Origin: Methanobrevibacter ruminantium
GTDB lineage: Archaea; Methanobacteriota; Methanobacteria; Methanobacteriales; Methanobacteriaceae
Direction: 5' to 3'
Assembly: GCF_016294135.1 (NCBI RefSeq)
Contig: NZ_JAEDCO010000007.1
Location: 1 to 55,007 of the forward strand
Length of the DNA: 55,007 bases
Position 1 is the first letter of the stretch. Every line of letters begins with the position of its first letter. The position numbers and the translations under genes are program-made. This document shows positions 52,998-55,007 of this stretch, piece by piece. The notes beneath the pieces were generated by a model. That model did no database searches. It was not told where the DNA came from and saw only the letters and a program-made list of their open reading frames with translations.

Positions 52998-54272
52998 TTA
53001 GGATACACGGTCTCTGAATGATTTCAATAATCTTGTTCTGAATACAACCAAGACTATTAAAACAAAACCGATTGCTGTTTGAATAGAACCTAAAATAGTA
53101 AGCACTATGGAATTGATAGGTAAATGCCATGCAGGAGAAGTTCTACCATTAGGCAATGGATTATAGTATACACCTACAGCACGGACATCAGGCTTAACGT
53201 TTAAATCGCTAGGTTCCACATAATCTACACCAACGATAAGCCCGTTATTGATACCCTTATTGATCGATCCGGCTATTGTCGATGCATTATAACCATACTT
53301 CTTGACTGATGCTTTCACTACCTCACGGGTAATGTCAGACAAACCGGCTTTTTCACTTCCGTAAACAGAAACGGAAACAGCATCCTTGGATATTGTAATC
53401 TCATTAATCAAAACATCTGTAGCGGAACGTACTTCCAGTTCATGATTACAGATTGGACAGACATTATAGTTTTCTGCATCAGGGTATCCAGTAGCCCAAC
53501 CACAGTCTAGACATACTTTAGAGTAATTTTCATCCATAGGATAACCTGTGGTGTTTACTTCTTTCGGTACGAACATGTCTCCAGTACTGATTAATGATAC
53601 AAGGTTCACTGCACCCCCACCATATTTCTCACCAGAGTCTCTAGCTACTTCTTCCATAACTTTTCCGACGATATAGGTAGCAGGATATCCATCCCTAATC
53701 ATTTTTCCTATGTTTACTGCAGTTTCTCTACGTACACGGTCTGCAGTACCCATCTTAGGGTTACCTTGACTGTTCCTTAAGTGAATGATAGCTCCTTTAG
53801 AGCCTTGAGGTAATTGCACTACACCACCTTCATGGTGAGTGATCCTAACTGTTCCATCATTATCCACTACAACAAGGTATGCGTTATAGTCTCCGCCAAT
53901 AGCAGCACCCATTGAAGGTCCACCGACAACAAGACGAATCCCATCGAAACCACTTGCTAAAGCGGCAGCAGCTGCTGGGCTTGAACCATGTTGCATAGCT
54001 CCAAGTGCATCAATAATCGCATAGTTCCTTTCTGTACCGTTACCTTCCCCCCCGGAAAGCATTGCGTATCCATCATTCTTTGACATGATGAATGAAGATT
54101 GGAACATGTTGTTTGCAAATGACATACTTCCTGCAGCAGCACCATTTGGGTCTTCACCACTAGGATCAGTAATAACAATTACGTTACAAGTAGCTGAAGC
54201 AGCAGCGATTACTGTAAAGAGCATTAAAACTAAAAATACTAAACCTATGATTTTACTAGACTTTTTACTCAA
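52998..54272 (-). CDS. Exported membrane-anchored protein with external zinc ribbon, unknown function
   Basis: The 424-residue protein has an N-terminal signal segment (7-28), a Gly/Ala-rich globular domain to about 235 with GGPSMGAAIGGDYNAYLVVV, and a CxxC pair zinc ribbon (CLDCGWATGY...CPICNHELE) at about 255-285. An alpha/beta part follows, then one C-terminal membrane helix (about 385-410) and a basic tail. This places the bulk outside the cell. The order of parts is as if two domains were joined by the ribbon. No family is recognised. The gene is 11 bases downstream of a second exported protein and likely forms a pair with it. Confidence 0.65.
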   Translation of the reverse strand: MSKKSSKIIGLVFLVLMLFTVIAAASATCNVIVITDPSGEDPNGAAAGSMSFANNMFQSSFIMSKNDGYAMLSGGEGNGTERNYAIIDALGAMQHGSSPAAAAALASGFDGIRLVVGGPSMGAAIGGDYNAYLVVVDNDGTVRITHHEGGVVQLPQGSKGAIIHLRNSQGNPKMGTADRVRRETAVNIGKMIRDGYPATYIVGKVMEEVARDSGEKYGGGAVNLVSLISTGDMFVPKEVNTTGYPMDENYSKVCLDCGWATGYPDAENYNVCPICNHELEVRSATDVLINEITISKDAVSVSVYGSEKAGLSDITREVVKASVKKYGYNASTIAGSINKGINNGLIVGVDYVEPSDLNVKPDVRAVGVYYNPLPNGRTSPAWHLPINSIVLTILGSIQTAIGFVLIVLVVFRTRLLKSFRDRVS

Positions 54273-54283
54273 ATTTTAACCTC

Positions 54284-54781
54284 CTATCCAGCAATACTAT
54301 AATTATAAACACTTGTTGATTTTTCTAGATTTGAACTATCACTAGAAGTAGTTTTATTATCTGTAATGTTAATGGTTGAGAAATCTTCAATAACAGTTAC
54401 AGTAACAATACCAGTATCTCTGTTCACAGTAACATCCGCACCAGCAATAGGAGCTATTTTAGTACCTGGGATTGTTGATCTTCGAACAAATTTCTCTGCA
54501 TTTGCCTCGGCCTCAGTCACGGGCAGCTCCCGTATTGATGTCTTAAGGATATCTCCATCAATATAACTGCCTTCTCTTAAACCAGAGTTCTGAACATTAT
54601 AACGAATACTGTCAATAGGAACTATATCATTTCCTTTAACGATGATACCTGCAATAGGCACACCTTCAGCGACTTCAGCAGAGGATGCATATGCTACATA
54701 GATAATCAATCTACCACAAACAATTAAGATAAAAGCTAATAATAGAATTATTAAAGTATCTCTCCTAATTTTTAAAAACAT
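54284..54781 (-). CDS. Membrane-anchored protein with POTRA-like domain, unknown function
   Basis: The 165-residue protein has one N-terminal membrane helix (about 8-30), then an external domain with IIVKGNDIVPIDSIRYNVQN, GSYIDGDILKTSIRELP, and a last strand TVNRDTGIVTVTVIED. The order of strand, helix, helix and strands resembles a POTRA domain, as in FtsQ or BamA, but that is inference. A Thr/Ser-rich tail follows. It starts the pair with the gene at 52998-54272, with an 11-base gap. Confidence 0.6.
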   Translation of the reverse strand: MFLKIRRDTLIILLLAFILIVCGRLIIYVAYASSAEVAEGVPIAGIIVKGNDIVPIDSIRYNVQNSGLREGSYIDGDILKTSIRELPVTEAEANAEKFVRRSTIPGTKIAPIAGADVTVNRDTGIVTVTVIEDFSTINITDNKTTSSDSSNLEKSTSVYNYSIAG

Positions 54782-54863
54782 AACATGCCTCTATAAATAT
54801 AAATTAAGTTATAAAAACTTTTTAAACAAATTATAATTAATTAAAATTATCATATTAACTCTA

Positions 54864-54879
54864 CGATTCGACAGAATCG
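54864..54879. repeat. Hairpin CGATTC-GACA-GAATCG upstream of the exported-protein pair
   Basis: Six-base perfect arms with a four-base loop lie 83 bases before ATG 54781. It is one of few GC-containing dyads in this AT-rich interval and may be an operator or leader hairpin. Confidence 0.45.
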
Positions 54880-55007
54880 CAAATAAAGTATAATATAAGT
54901 ATTTATTTAATTTACATATTATTAATAGTTAACTATAAAAAGAGTTTGAGAATAATAAAAAGAGTTAAAATAAGTCAATATAAGAAAATAAAATAGAAAA
55001 TAAAATA

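Overview
The window is a strongly AT-rich stretch of a methanogenic archaeon of the order Methanobacteriales, most likely Methanobrevibacter or a close relative. The evidence is a complete energy-converting [NiFe]-hydrogenase A (eha) operon, the archaeal GatDE amidotransferase, split GMP synthase, a PAN proteasome ATPase, KEOPS Cgi121, archaeal MBF1, NreA, archaeal TATA boxes, and an Ig-repeat adhesin-like secreted protein of the kind common in gut and rumen Methanobrevibacter. No CRISPR array, insertion sequence or rRNA gene was seen.

Layout. 1-5145: a secreted nuclease cut by the window edge, small Cys-rich and membrane proteins, and two cell-surface sugar genes (a pyruvyltransferase-like protein and an SDR epimerase). 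5279-20786, minus strand: the eha operon, ehaA to ehaQ, followed by a HAD-like protein (EhaR), a formyltransferase paralog, a PfkB kinase, a further 6x[4Fe-4S] polyferredoxin and a CBS-domain protein. The membrane and hydrogenase parts couple ion flux to ferredoxin reduction. The three polyferredoxins carry about 22 predicted [4Fe-4S] clusters. 21210-24291, plus strand: a GalE-like epimerase overlapping citramalate synthase cimA, then cgi121. 24375-28678, minus strand: a DegT-like PLP protein with the DNA-repair protein NreA, then the two GMP synthase subunits flanking a small unknown gene.

28888-35410: a 48-residue membrane protein, an adhesin-like protein broken by one extra A in an A tract, thioredoxin reductase, gatE-gatD and tRNA-Ala(GGC). 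35411-35950 has no gene but is packed with inverted repeats, including a segment that folds on paper into a gap-free four-way junction. It lies between tRNA-Ala and a solitary vsr gene. 36455-42891, minus strand: a bacterial-type nadE whose start may be non-AUG, then a unit of HTH-cupin regulator, acyl-CoA synthetase and the three genes of 2-oxoisovalerate:ferredoxin oxidoreductase (vorC, vorB, vorA). Together these could activate branched-chain acids and carboxylate them to 2-oxo acids for amino-acid synthesis.

43325-55007: an unknown Cys-tailed protein, a MATE transporter, a tRNA G10 methyltransferase, a geranylgeranyl-reductase-family flavoprotein, a PH-domain membrane protein with a very long disordered tail, a clear C/D box guide sRNA (49844-49907, minus), PAN, MBF1, a DUF356-like protein, and two exported proteins of unknown function. 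The most notable items are the structured region beside tRNA-Ala and vsr, the C/D box sRNA, the adhesin frameshift, the nadE start, and phased direct repeats upstream of galE-cimA and vorCBA.
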